The position numbers were made by a program, and so were the translations under genes. A DNA stretch of 13,961 bases. It comes from Paenibacillaceae bacterium (GTDB lineage Bacteria > Bacillota > Bacilli > Paenibacillales > NBRC-103111). Shown here piece after piece: positions 5,930 through 12,319 of the stretch. The notes beneath the pieces are model-generated. The model saw only the letters and a list, made by a program, of their open reading frames with translations. It was not told where the DNA came from and did not search any database. The stretch covers positions 1 through 13,961 of the forward strand of contig JAJFMO010000022.1 of assembly GCA_020697475.1 (NCBI GenBank), read 5' to 3'. Position 1 is the stretch's first letter. Every line of letters starts with the position of its first letter.

Positions 5930-7887
5930 AAGAACAGCCCTTCTTCCTTATTAATTTGTTCCAAAATGTCCCTCAGCTTCGTTTCCGCTTCCTCCAGGGT
6001 GCCTTCGTATCGAGTGGCGGCGTTCGTCAGGTGCCCCCCGCCGCCCAGCTTCTCCATGATTACTTGGACATTGATTTGACCGAGCGATCGCGCGCTGATG
6101 CCGACCCACCCGTCCGGGCGCATGGCAAGGACGAAGGAGGCGGTCATATCCGTCATGTGCAGCAGGGTATCGGCCGCCTGGGCGATGACCATCTGGGGGT
6201 ACGTATGCTTCCCGTCGGCCACTGCGAACGCCAAGCATTCGTAGAGGATCGTCGTGTGCCGGATAATCTCGGCTTTTTGCAAATACCCTTCAAGGTCCTC
6301 CTGAAGCATTCGCTGGATCAAGGCGGCATCCGCCCCGTTGCGGCGCAAGAACGACGCAGCCTCGAACGTCCGGGACCCGGTATGCTGGCTGAAACTCTTC
6401 GTGTCGACGATGATCCCAGCCAGCAGCGCCGACGCCTCCAGCACGCCCAAGGAAATATTGTCCTTGTAATATTGCAGCAGCTCCGTGACCAACTCGCTCG
6501 TCGACGAAGCGTAAGGCTCCATGTAGACAAGCAACGCGTCGTTGATGAATTCCTCGCCGCGGCGATGATGATCGACGACGAACTTGCGTTGGGTCATCTG
6601 CAGCAGCTTGGGCTCGGCCACCATCGACGCTTTGTGGGTATCGGCCACGACAGCGAGCGTCCGCGGCGTCATAATTTGCAGCGCCTGCTCCGGCGAGATA
6701 AGCCAGCGGTTCAGTTTCTCGTCCTCAGAGATCGCCTCCATCAGTTTCTCGATCGATTGGTTGATCCCTTCGAGTACGATATAGCCTTCCTTCTGGCTGA
6801 TTTGCACGGCTTTCAGCACGCCGATCGCCGCGCCAAGCGAATCCATATCGGGGGAGCGGTGCCCCATAATGACCACCTTGTCGCTCTCGCGAATCAAATC
6901 GCGCAGAGCATGCGAGATGACCCGGGCACGTACCCTCGTCCTCTTCTCCACTGCATTGCTGCGTCCGCCGTAGAAGCTGACCTTCTGGCCCGCCTTCACT
7001 GCCGCCTGATCGCCTCCGCGGCCGAGACAAATATCCAAGCTCATTTGCGCAATCGCGCCCAATTCCACCAGCGAGCCGACTCCGGCCCCAATCCCGATGC
7101 TCAGCGTAAAAGGCAGTTTATTTTCGATCGTCAAATCGCGAACCTCGTCCAAAATCTCAAACTTGCTGCGTTCCAGTTGCTTTAACGTCCGCTGATCCAT
7201 CAGCATTACGAACCGTTCCGACGAGGTACGGCGCAGAAATATTTTATGTCTAACCGCCCATTCCGTAATTTCGCTTGTGACCTTCGCCATCATGATGCTG
7301 CGTGTCTGATCGTCCATGCCCTGAGTGGCCTCATCCACATTATCGAGCATAATGAGCCCGATCACCGGTTGTTCTTCCTCATACCGTTTCTTCAGACGGC
7401 TCCACTCGGTCACGTCGGTGACGTACAACAATCGCTCTTCCGTTTGCACCTTCACTTCATAAAAGCGCTTGTTCCATTCCATCTCCAGCCGGCCGCTCGC
7501 ATCCTTCAACGTCTTCAAAGCCGGAAACCATTCGTGCAGCGGCTCGCCGATCAACGAATCTTTGTCAAACATCGCTGCGATGAACGGATTGTTCCACTCG
7601 ACCTGTTTTTCCTCATTATAAAGCACCATGCCGATCGGCAGTTCATGGATGACATCGGTTCCGGTTTTCCTCACCCGGTGGGTGATCGTGGCGATATATC
7701 GGTTCAGATCTTTGCGAAACGCCTTCTCAGCCATCAGCGTGTAGTAAATCAATGCCCCACAGACGAATAGAGACAGCGTGCCGATCCACCATTGATATGT
7801 AAAAAGCACCATGGTCAGGGCGATCATCCAGATGAACGTCCACAAATGATGCATACCGTGCCAACGTTTCAACAGAAACCTGGGCAT
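5926..7887 (-). CDS. gdpP: Cyclic-di-AMP phosphodiesterase GdpP (YybT type)
   Basis: Membrane enzyme that hydrolyses c-di-AMP to 5'-pApA, lowering a second messenger controlling potassium and osmolyte uptake, wall stress and beta-lactam tolerance. Of 653 residues, two membrane segments lie at about 16-54. A PAS-like sensor follows (about 78-160), then a degenerate GGDEF domain (about 172-308) in which TSSERF replaces the signature. The catalytic DHH domain shows GHRSPDMDS (342-350; H343, D347, D349), D416 in VADTH, DHH (439-441) and D495 in IIVDT. The C-terminal DHHA1 has GGGGH (615-619). All metal ligands expected for the family are present, so it should be active. The ATG follows GAGGTGA. 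It is 19 nt downstream of yybS and overlaps rplI, as in the B. subtilis cluster. The degenerate GGDEF is normal for this family. Confidence 0.97.
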   Translation of the reverse strand: MPRFLLKRWHGMHHLWTFIWMIALTMVLFTYQWWIGTLSLFVCGALIYYTLMAEKAFRKDLNRYIATITHRVRKTGTDVIHELPIGMVLYNEEKQVEWNNPFIAAMFDKDSLIGEPLHEWFPALKTLKDASGRLEMEWNKRFYEVKVQTEERLLYVTDVTEWSRLKKRYEEEQPVIGLIMLDNVDEATQGMDDQTRSIMMAKVTSEITEWAVRHKIFLRRTSSERFVMLMDQRTLKQLERSKFEILDEVRDLTIENKLPFTLSIGIGAGVGSLVELGAIAQMSLDICLGRGGDQAAVKAGQKVSFYGGRSNAVEKRTRVRARVISHALRDLIRESDKVVIMGHRSPDMDSLGAAIGVLKAVQISQKEGYIVLEGINQSIEKLMEAISEDEKLNRWLISPEQALQIMTPRTLAVVADTHKASMVAEPKLLQMTQRKFVVDHHRRGEEFINDALLVYMEPYASSTSELVTELLQYYKDNISLGVLEASALLAGIIVDTKSFSQHTGSRTFEAASFLRRNGADAALIQRMLQEDLEGYLQKAEIIRHTTILYECLAFAVADGKHTYPQMVIAQAADTLLHMTDMTASFVLAMRPDGWVGISARSLGQINVQVIMEKLGGGGHLTNAATRYEGTLEEAETKLRDILEQINKEEGLFL

Positions 7888-7906
7888 TTACGTGTCTCAC
7901 CTCGAC

Positions 7907-8836
7907 TTAACTTTTGCGAATCATGCGGTCGCGAAGCGGAAAGGCGACATCCAATACTCCCAGCATACTCAGAATGTATTGCATGAATGGGAACAAAACC
8001 AGTAAAGCTATCCCGATGATCGGCAACGACCGGTTCCACTTGTTGGCGTTCGCGACGAAGAACAGAAACGCAATCGCCTGGATGGAAAATGCGAGTGTTA
8101 AGAGAGGGATCAAATTCCATAACACCATCGTAATCATGGATCCGTTGTTATGTCCAAGAACAAAATCGAGTATCACAGCAATCAGGAAATACCACACGAG
8201 CGACTTCGGCAGCATCCATTCACGGATCGGCCTCATGCCTGGAATTTTCGCTCCGTTACGATTGAGAACGGCCCGGGCGATCACATGGGTGACAACGACA
8301 AAATAGCTGGAAAAACAAATAAAGTAAAGTGGCAACAATTGGATGATCATATCAACCAATTTCGTAAGTGTTTCATCACTTATGTACCCTGGCATATAAG
8401 GCGCCAATAACGCCATGCTGTCGTTGATGACTTGCCTCATATCGGCGACGACGTTCTCGCCAAACACCGTCACGATCACCAACGTGAGCAGCAACTGCCC
8501 GAGCAGCGTCAGCGTGCCGGTCATTAACGTTCGTTTGGCTGTTGCCCGCTTGCGATACATCATCCCCATGACCACCGCGGTCGGAAGAAAGAACAGAGAG
8601 GCGGTGACAGCAATCATGCCGATTTTAGGGAATACCGCCGCCAACAACACCAATCCCGCCGCATAGTACAGGATGAATTGCCGAAGCGGCAGAATCACGA
8701 ACAAGACGACGATCGGCAGCATGATGAAAGTAAGGGTCAGCACAATGATCGGACTGAATAGCGAAATAAGCAGCAGAACATTGGCGAACGTCCATAATAG
8801 CGGCTTCCAAGGAAGTCGATTCAAGTTATTGTTCAC
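7907..8836 (-). CDS. yybS: DUF2232 (YybS-like) polytopic membrane protein
   Basis: A 309-residue integral membrane protein with about eight hydrophobic segments (roughly 15-50 as two, 53-70, 72-92, 105-127, 163-188, 212-230, 235-262 and 270-295). It has basic cytoplasmic loops such as MYRKRATAKR (93-102) and a charged tail. Its position directly upstream of gdpP, with its hydrophobic pattern, matches YybS/DUF2232, whose biochemical role is not established; some relatives are predicted transporter membrane components. The start is GTG at 8836. No in-frame ATG lies between it and an upstream stop codon, and GGGG lies about 10 nt upstream, so initiation is probably weak. A consensus extended -10 sits just upstream, making this the likely first gene of yybS-gdpP-rplI(-dnaB). 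Confidence 0.88.
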   Translation of the reverse strand: MNNNLNRLPWKPLLWTFANVLLLISLFSPIIVLTLTFIMLPIVVLFVILPLRQFILYYAAGLVLLAAVFPKIGMIAVTASLFFLPTAVVMGMMYRKRATAKRTLMTGTLTLLGQLLLTLVIVTVFGENVVADMRQVINDSMALLAPYMPGYISDETLTKLVDMIIQLLPLYFICFSSYFVVVTHVIARAVLNRNGAKIPGMRPIREWMLPKSLVWYFLIAVILDFVLGHNNGSMITMVLWNLIPLLTLAFSIQAIAFLFFVANANKWNRSLPIIGIALLVLFPFMQYILSMLGVLDVAFPLRDRMIRKS

Positions 8837-8859
8837 CCCGAAACCCCATTTTGAAATCC

Positions 8860-8868
8860 ATTATATCA
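8860..8868 (-). promoter_or_regulatory. Extended -10 promoter for the yybS-gdpP-rplI operon
   Basis: Minus strand TGATATAAT, a perfect -10 with TG extension. It would start transcription near 8853, about 17 nt before the GTG codon. The -35 at 17-nt spacing (CACTTT) is poor and falls within an inverted repeat (8880-8923). Confidence 0.6.
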
Positions 8869-8879
8869 TAAATCCGCTC

Positions 8880-8923
8880 TACAAAGTGGTGTCCTGCTTT
8901 GAGGCAGACTTCGTAACTTTGTA
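8880..8923. repeat. 8-bp inverted repeat covering the -35 region of the yybS promoter
   Basis: TACAAAGT (8880-8887) and ACTTTGTA (8916-8923) are perfect inverted copies 28 nt apart, with a smaller CTGC/GCAG hairpin nested between them. The proximal arm overlaps where the -35 would lie. This could be an operator or a cruciform; its function is unknown. Confidence 0.45.
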
Positions 8924-8940
8924 GGGACCCTGGAACATGA

Positions 8941-8970
8941 ACAAGACAGCCGGAATTCCGACTGTCTTGT
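8941..8970 (-). terminator. Long stem-loop at the end of the rpsF-ssb-rpsR operon
   Basis: ACAAGACAG and CTGTCTTGT flank a CGGAATTCCG core, giving a stem of up to about 13-15 bp with one G·T pair on the minus strand. It starts 14 nt after the rpsR stop codon. The following minus-strand sequence (TCATGTTCC) is not a proper U-tract, so it may be a weak terminator or a 3'-end-protecting hairpin rather than a strong intrinsic terminator. Confidence 0.65.
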
Positions 8971-8983
8971 CTAAAGTCAAAGC

Positions 8984-9268
8984 TTATTCGGTCGTGTACG
9001 GCAACAGCGCGATTTGACGGGATCGCTTAATTGCGATAGTCAGCATCCGCTGATATTTGGCCGAAGTGCCGGTCACCCGACGGGGAAGAATCTTCCCGCG
9101 TTCGCTGATGAATTTCTTCAACGTTTCAATATCTTTATAATCGATGTGAGTGATTTTATTTACAGTGAAATAGCACACTTTGCGCCGCTTGTTGCGACCG
9201 CCCTTACGTCCGCTGAATTTCTTCTCACTGCGCTCATCGCCGGAATTATCTCTCGGTCTCATGCTCAT
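8984..9268 (-). CDS. rpsR: 30S ribosomal protein S18
   Basis: Small-subunit protein that pairs with S6 on the central domain of 16S rRNA. It has 94 residues: a variable basic N-terminus of about 25 residues, then the conserved core RRKVCYFTVNKITHIDYKD, KFISERGKILPRRVTG and TSAKYQRMLTIAIKRSRQIALLPYT. It has a single Cys in the core, so this is the zinc-free type. ATG at 9268 is chosen; AGGAG and AAAGGA lie upstream with somewhat long spacing, and an ATG two codons in is an alternative. It is the last gene of rpsF-ssb-rpsR, 44 nt after ssb. Confidence 0.97.
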   Translation of the reverse strand: MSMRPRDNSGDERSEKKFSGRKGGRNKRRKVCYFTVNKITHIDYKDIETLKKFISERGKILPRRVTGTSAKYQRMLTIAIKRSRQIALLPYTTE

Positions 9269-9312
9269 AGTTCATATCCATCCTTTCTCCTAAGACTTCA
9301 GTTCAGTTGTCT

Positions 9313-9774
9313 TTAGAACGGCAAATCGTCGTCGGAAATATCGACCGGCCTGCCGTCATCGATGAAAGGATCTTGGTTGTTGTTTCGTGCAGAATTCATC
9401 CCGGAACGATTCTGGGCATTCGCCCCCCCATCCTCACCGCGACTTGCACCGCCGGAGGATTCGAGAAAGCGCACATTATCGGCAACCACTTCGGTCACAT
9501 ATACTTTACGCCCTTCGTTGTTCTCATAATTGCGAATTTGCAGCCTGCCTTCGACCGCCGTCAGCCGGCCTTTACGCAAGTAATTAGCGCAAGTTTCGGC
9601 CAATTGCCTCCAGGTGACGATATTGATGAAATCCGCTTCCCTATTGCCTGACTGGTTGTTCGTAAAGGGGCGGTCCACCGCCAACGTGAACTGAGTCACG
9701 GCTACCCCGGCTGGCGTATATCTCAATTCCGGATCACGAGTTAATCTTCCGATCAGAATGACACGATTCAACAA
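9313..9774 (-). CDS. ssb: Single-stranded DNA-binding protein SSB
   Basis: Coats ssDNA at forks and during repair and recruits partners through its C-terminal tip. With the TTG start chosen here it has 153 residues. The N-terminal OB fold (about 1-107) starts LNRVILIGRLTRDPELRYTP and includes the conserved FTNNQSG and FINIVTWRQLAE stretches. A Gly/Asn-rich linker follows, then the acidic tip DISDDDLPF. The reading frame extends upstream to a GTG at 9801, but those codons contain the Shine-Dalgarno GGGGGAGGG (9789-9781). Initiation at the first of two tandem TTG codons (9774), 6 nt after it, gives the family's usual N-terminus (MLNRV). It lies between rpsF (36 nt upstream) and rpsR. The use of TTG may keep synthesis down relative to the ribosomal proteins. 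Confidence 0.95.
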   Translation of the reverse strand: MLNRVILIGRLTRDPELRYTPAGVAVTQFTLAVDRPFTNNQSGNREADFINIVTWRQLAETCANYLRKGRLTAVEGRLQIRNYENNEGRKVYVTEVVADNVRFLESSGGASRGEDGGANAQNRSGMNSARNNNQDPFIDDGRPVDISDDDLPF

Positions 9775-9810
9775 TCCAATCCCTCCCCCTTGCTCGTTCA
9801 CTACTACGTT

Positions 9811-10095
9811 TTAGGCGACATCTCTGACGATCAGGTAACGAATGATTTCATCGGAAATCTTCATTACACGATCAAGTTCCGCTACCACTTCGGGCGTTCC
9901 GTTGAAGTCAACCAGAACGTATGTCCCATCGCGAAACTTGTTGATCTCATACGCAAGCCGACGTTTCCCCATCACATCTTGCTTGATGATTTCGCCGCCG
10001 TTGTTGATGATGCCTTGGTATTTCTCAACCGCTGCCTGAACCGCGTCTTGATCGAGGTCGGTACGAAGGATATACATCACTTCATATTTGCGCAT
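9811..10095 (-). CDS. rpsF: 30S ribosomal protein S6
   Basis: Small-subunit protein that forms a heterodimer with S18 and binds the central domain of 16S rRNA. It has 94 residues, normal length, starting MRKYEVMYILRTDLDQDAV, with the conserved GKRRLAYEINKFRDGTYVLVDF core and the C-terminal SDEIIRYLIVRD segment. The start is an ATG preceded by an ideal AAAGGAGGTGA. It is the first gene of rpsF-ssb-rpsR, behind a promoter and a structured leader that can sequester this very Shine-Dalgarno, suggesting autoregulation by the S6:S18 pair. Confidence 0.98.
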   Translation of the reverse strand: MRKYEVMYILRTDLDQDAVQAAVEKYQGIINNGGEIIKQDVMGKRRLAYEINKFRDGTYVLVDFNGTPEVVAELDRVMKISDEIIRYLIVRDVA

Positions 10096-10105
10096 GTGTT
10101 TTCAC

Positions 10106-10147
10106 CTCCTTTTGGACTAAACGGCCCCTTATCTAAGGGGCAAGGAG
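10106..10147 (-). promoter_or_regulatory. rpsF leader hairpin, candidate S6:S18 autoregulatory element
   Basis: In the minus-strand RNA, GCCCCUUA (10141-10134) pairs perfectly with UAAGGGGC (10131-10124). Directly abutting on the 5' side, CUCCUU (10147-10142) is fully complementary to AAGGAG (10111-10106), the rpsF Shine-Dalgarno. The two helices stack on one side and leave a 12-nt bulge on the other, beginning CG after the last stem C (CCG). From memory, the known S6:S18 leader motif is two helices separated by a bulge carrying CCG. Hiding the SD would let free S6:S18 repress the operon. Pairing is seen directly; function is inferred. Confidence 0.6.
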
Positions 10148-10184
10148 CGAGAATTTCATAAGGTTTCAAAACTCGCACCTAAAT

Positions 10185-10213
10185 ACTATATCAAATCCCG
10201 CCCGACAATACAA
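10185..10213 (-). promoter_or_regulatory. Promoter of the rpsF-ssb-rpsR operon
   Basis: Minus strand TTGTAT (10213-10208), 17-nt spacer, TATAGT (10190-10185), with TG one base before the -10 (TGATATAGT). The predicted start near 10178 gives a leader of about 83 nt. Its first part can also form a GCGAG/CTCGC hairpin (10172-10176 with 10147-10151). Confidence 0.7.
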
Positions 10214-10229
10214 GCGCCGTAAAACGAAC

Positions 10230-10263
10230 AAAAGCCTTCAGCATCATGTGCGGAAGGCTTTTT
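10230..10263 (-). terminator. Terminator downstream of tRNA-Ser (possibly bidirectional)
   Basis: AAGCCTTC (10232-10239) and GAAGGCTT (10253-10260) form an 8-bp stem, extended by GCA/TGC inside across a mismatch. It is flanked by an A-run on the left and a T-run on the right. On the minus strand it follows the tRNA by about 30 nt and ends with TTTTGTT. It separates the tRNA transcript from the rpsF promoter. Confidence 0.8.
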
Positions 10264-10293
10264 CACGAATGTTCCTTATAATGGTTTATCAAA

Positions 10294-10382
10294 CGGAAAG
10301 GGTGGGATTCGAACCCACGCACGGGAGTTACCCGCCTAGCTGATTTCGAGTCAGCCCCCTTGGGCCACTTGGGTACCTTTCC
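10294..10382 (-). tRNA. tRNA-Ser (anticodon CGA)
   Basis: An 89-nt class II tRNA. The acceptor stem GGAAAGG (10382-10376) pairs with CCTTTCC, followed by discriminator G (10294). The D arm has CCC/GGG. The anticodon arm is GCTGA-CTCGAAA-TCAGC with anticodon CGA, reading UCG. The long variable arm (CGGG/CCCG) is typical of serine tRNAs. The T arm is GTGGG-TTCGAAT-CCCAC. The 3' CCA is not encoded (AAA on the plus strand where TGG would be), so it must be added by the CCA-adding enzyme. It has its own promoter and terminator and stands alone. No base looks defective. Confidence 0.97.
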
Positions 10383-10418
10383 CCATCACACCGGCTTGTT
10401 TTGAGCGCGGCAAGAGCT

Positions 10419-10448
10419 ATTGTACCACAATTGCAAAACTGAATGCAA
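10419..10448 (-). promoter_or_regulatory. Promoter of tRNA-Ser
   Basis: Minus strand TTGCAT (10448-10443), 18-nt spacer, TACAAT (10424-10419), with a TG one base before the -10 (TGGTACAAT). It lies about 37 nt upstream of the mature tRNA 5' end, giving a short leader for RNase P to remove. Confidence 0.7.
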
Positions 10449-10503
10449 ATGGTATTTTTCCTTTCTACGATTAAAGTCTGGGGTCCCCGAGGAAACACCT
10501 CAA

Positions 10504-10713
10504 TCAGCTTTCCTCCTGCTTCGGCGCTTGTTTCAGCACCTTCTTGAGCTTGCTTTCGAACTTGGCGCGAGGAACGAGGACGCTATGTTGACAGCCGGTA
10601 CACTTGATGCGGATGTCCATTCCCATACGAATAATTTCCATTTCATTAGTACCGCAAGGGTGCGGTTTTTTCATTTGCACGATATCGCCCAGCCCGAATT
10701 GTTTCTTCTCCAT
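10504..10713 (-). CDS. DUF951 family small protein (YyzM-like)
   Basis: A 69-residue protein of the DUF951 family, function unknown. It starts MEKKQFGLGDIVQMKKPHPCGTN and has three cysteines, C20 and a C38-x-x-C41 pair, plus H18. This suggests a small metal-binding or nucleic-acid-associated beta-rich domain, followed by a basic tail (about 49-61). ATG at 10713 is chosen because AGAGG lies 6 nt upstream; the frame continues two codons up to a TTG that would leave no room for the SD. It sits 19 nt after DUF3343 in the same direction, so the two are probably co-transcribed. In B. subtilis a DUF951 gene occupies the same neighbourhood between yyaC and rpsF. No clear terminator follows. Confidence 0.9.
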   Translation of the reverse strand: MEKKQFGLGDIVQMKKPHPCGTNEMEIIRMGMDIRIKCTGCQHSVLVPRAKFESKLKKVLKQAPKQEES

Positions 10714-10732
10714 GCGCAACCTCTTTCCGGAT

Positions 10733-10999
10733 CTACAGCTTGTGGAAATCTTCCGTAACGACGGATTCGTAGCCCCCCGCAGACTGCCTGTATATCCCCC
10801 GTATTTCTACTTTCTCCCCTTGCAATATATCTATCGTCTCCAACAACTGTTCGTTGTCAAATTCAATAGATAAAGCGCACCCTGCTGTGATCTCTTTCGG
10901 GGTCGGTCGAATATCGATTTCGATATCCGCATACTCTAGCAGCATCTCCGCCCGCAATGCTTGTTGAGTGGAATCGAAGGCAATTAACAAGACAGACAC
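10733..10999 (-). CDS. DUF3343 family protein (putative S/Se-carrier-like)
   Basis: An 88-residue protein starting MSVLLIAFDSTQQALRAE. It has the family's signature around 30-45 (IRPTPKEITAGCALSIEF), in which C41 is the conserved cysteine. The Pfam description, as I recall it, is a putative Se/S carrier-like domain; no activity is proven. GTG at 10999 is chosen because GGGGGAGGG (11017-11009) lies 9 nt upstream. The frame runs up to an ATG at 11035, but that start has no SD and would place the SD inside the gene. It is divergent from yyaC across a short shared region and is followed by DUF951. A cysteine-desulfurase-like gene lies about 1.3 kb away on the same strand, a possible functional partner by inference only. 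Confidence 0.85.
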   Translation of the reverse strand: MSVLLIAFDSTQQALRAEMLLEYADIEIDIRPTPKEITAGCALSIEFDNEQLLETIDILQGEKVEIRGIYRQSAGGYESVVTEDFHKL

Positions 11000-11019
11000 A
11001 ACGGATCGCCCTCCCCCAC

Positions 11020-11049
11020 GTATAAAAGTTTTCATCCAACCGTATACTA
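11020..11049 (+). promoter_or_regulatory. Candidate sigma-G/sigma-F (forespore) promoter of yyaC
   Basis: GTATA (11020-11024), 18-nt spacer, TATACTA (11043-11049), about 30 nt upstream of the yyaC ATG. This matches the sigma-G pattern GHATR-N18-CATWHTA at all but the first -10 base. A vegetative -10 reading (TATACT) has no good -35. YyaC is a known sporulation-associated family, so forespore expression makes sense; the sigma factor is inferred. Confidence 0.55.
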
Positions 11050-11079
11050 GTAAAAACCTTGAAAGTAACGGAGGAAATT

Positions 11080-11688
11080 ATGAGATTTAGTTTTACCCCT
11101 ATGAAAGAGGCTCCGTTAAAGTTGCTATATAACGAAACTCAGTGTGTCGACTTACTCGCTGCACGAATTCGTTCCCATCTTAAGGGCGTTTCCGATAGTC
11201 GGCCGATTGTTCTGGTCTGCGTCGGTACGGACCGTTCAACCGGGGATTCTTTGGGGCCGCTTGTAGGCAGAAGTCTGGATCGCAACCCTTCTTTCCTCCC
11301 TCCGGTTTATGGTACGATCGATCGGCCGGTTCATGCGATGAACTTGTCAGAGACGCTGCATGAAGTTCACCGGGACCATCCGAATCCGTTTATAATCGGC
11401 GTCGACGCATGTCTAGGACAGCTGACAAGTGTCGGGTGCATTCAAGTCGGACAAGGGCCGGTTAAGCCCGGCGCCGGAGTGAATAAAGAACTTCCTCCGG
11501 TAGGGGATATTCACGTTACCGGAATCGTTAACGTTGGCGGCTTCATGGAATATTTCGTGCTTCAGAATACCCGTTTAAGCTTGGTCATGAGCATGGCGGA
11601 AGTCATTTCCGATTCGTTCTTGCAGTCCGTTGCCCGCATCGAACCACTCCGCGAACGAGAAGCTTTATTTCCGTCTCAGAAAGTATAA
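11080..11688 (+). CDS. yyaC: YyaC, GPR-like spore protease-related protein (DUF1256)
   Basis: A 202-residue sporulation protein related to the germination protease GPR, present in spore formers; its exact reaction is unknown. Visible motifs are VCVGTDRSTGDSLGPLVG (46-63), the acidic VDACLG (108-113), a GPVKPGAGVNKELPPVG stretch (126-142) and VGGFMEYFVLQNTRLSLV (152-169). ATG at 11080 is chosen because GGAGG lies 5 nt upstream. The frame extends seven codons to a TTG, but those codons contain the SD. It is the only plus-strand gene, convergent with DUF4446 and divergent from DUF3343. A forespore-type promoter lies upstream. No good terminator is seen after it. Confidence 0.95.
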   Translation: MRFSFTPMKEAPLKLLYNETQCVDLLAARIRSHLKGVSDSRPIVLVCVGTDRSTGDSLGPLVGRSLDRNPSFLPPVYGTIDRPVHAMNLSETLHEVHRDHPNPFIIGVDACLGQLTSVGCIQVGQGPVKPGAGVNKELPPVGDIHVTGIVNVGGFMEYFVLQNTRLSLVMSMAEVISDSFLQSVARIEPLREREALFPSQKV

Positions 11689-11808
11689 CCTCCGCTGATT
11701 ATTCGACGGCTTGATAAACAGATTTCGCCAACATCGGGGTCCCCTCAAAGTACCTGAATCGACTACAATGAATTGCTTCATATTGTGGGGTGATTCGGCG
11801 ACAGCCGT
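11689..11808. other. Convergent intergenic region without a clear terminator
   Basis: The gap lies between the ends of yyaC (plus) and the DUF4446 gene (minus). It holds a 9-base near-palindrome GGGGTCCCC (11736-11744), also found after the DUF951 gene, and a small ATGAA-TTGC-TTCAT hairpin (11768-11781). Neither has a T-run on either strand, so I see no intrinsic terminator for either gene. Confidence 0.5.
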
Positions 11809-12297
11809 TTATCCTCGTAATGACCTGCTGATCGCTTCCTTCTCCTCATTTGACAGCGCATAAGTGGAAGTGCCCCCCGTAACCGGCTTGGCGTATAAAT
11901 AACTGATATCACGCGAGTGCAAACCGGTTAATACGAGTCCATCCTGCCGTTCATCGAGCAAAGCTATTGAAAAACTGAGGTCACTCCCCTGTTCGCTGAA
12001 GGCATTATAACGGATAATGCCTAACTTGGACTTCATCGCTTGCATCAGTTCCCGCATATCGTGGATTTGATCGGAATGACTGAGAATACTTCTTCCGTTG
12101 TCCCCTATTCTCTCCTGCATTTGAATCAGTAATTCCTCAATATTGTCCACTTTCATTCCGGCCATCATTTTCTTATACTTCTTCTTTACTCCAGCCAATT
12201 GACTCCATAAGATACACAGCAGAACTAGCAGAATGACCAATCCGGTAGCCAAACCTAATTCAATCCAAACCCGGTTGGATTCGAAAAAAGCATACAT
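11809..12297 (-). CDS. DUF4446 family membrane-anchored coiled-coil protein
   Basis: A 162-residue protein with an N-terminal membrane segment (about 11-33), then a basic stretch KKKYKKM and a predicted helical/coiled-coil region (about 35-93). The conserved DUF4446 C-terminal domain shows GIIRYNAF (93-100), DLSFSIALLDERQDGLVLTGLHSRD (106-130) and a C-terminal ALSNEEKEAI helix. Function is unknown; the family commonly sits near parB in Bacillota. ATG at 12297 is chosen because AAAGGA lies 10 nt upstream. A longer frame up to 12378 would overlap the upstream aminotransferase gene by about 60 bases and has no evident SD. It lies 22 nt after the aminotransferase and is probably co-transcribed with it and parB. 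Confidence 0.9.
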   Translation of the reverse strand: MYAFFESNRVWIELGLATGLVILLVLLCILWSQLAGVKKKYKKMMAGMKVDNIEELLIQMQERIGDNGRSILSHSDQIHDMRELMQAMKSKLGIIRYNAFSEQGSDLSFSIALLDERQDGLVLTGLHSRDISYLYAKPVTGGTSTYALSNEEKEAISRSLRG

Positions 12298-12319
12298 TGT
12301 CGGTTCATCCTTTAACTCA

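Noticed and set aside
5956..7185. 409-codon plus-strand open frame opposite gdpP
   Set aside because: Shadow of gdpP; the composition is Arg/His/Gln/Leu-rich with no family resemblance and no promoter or SD.
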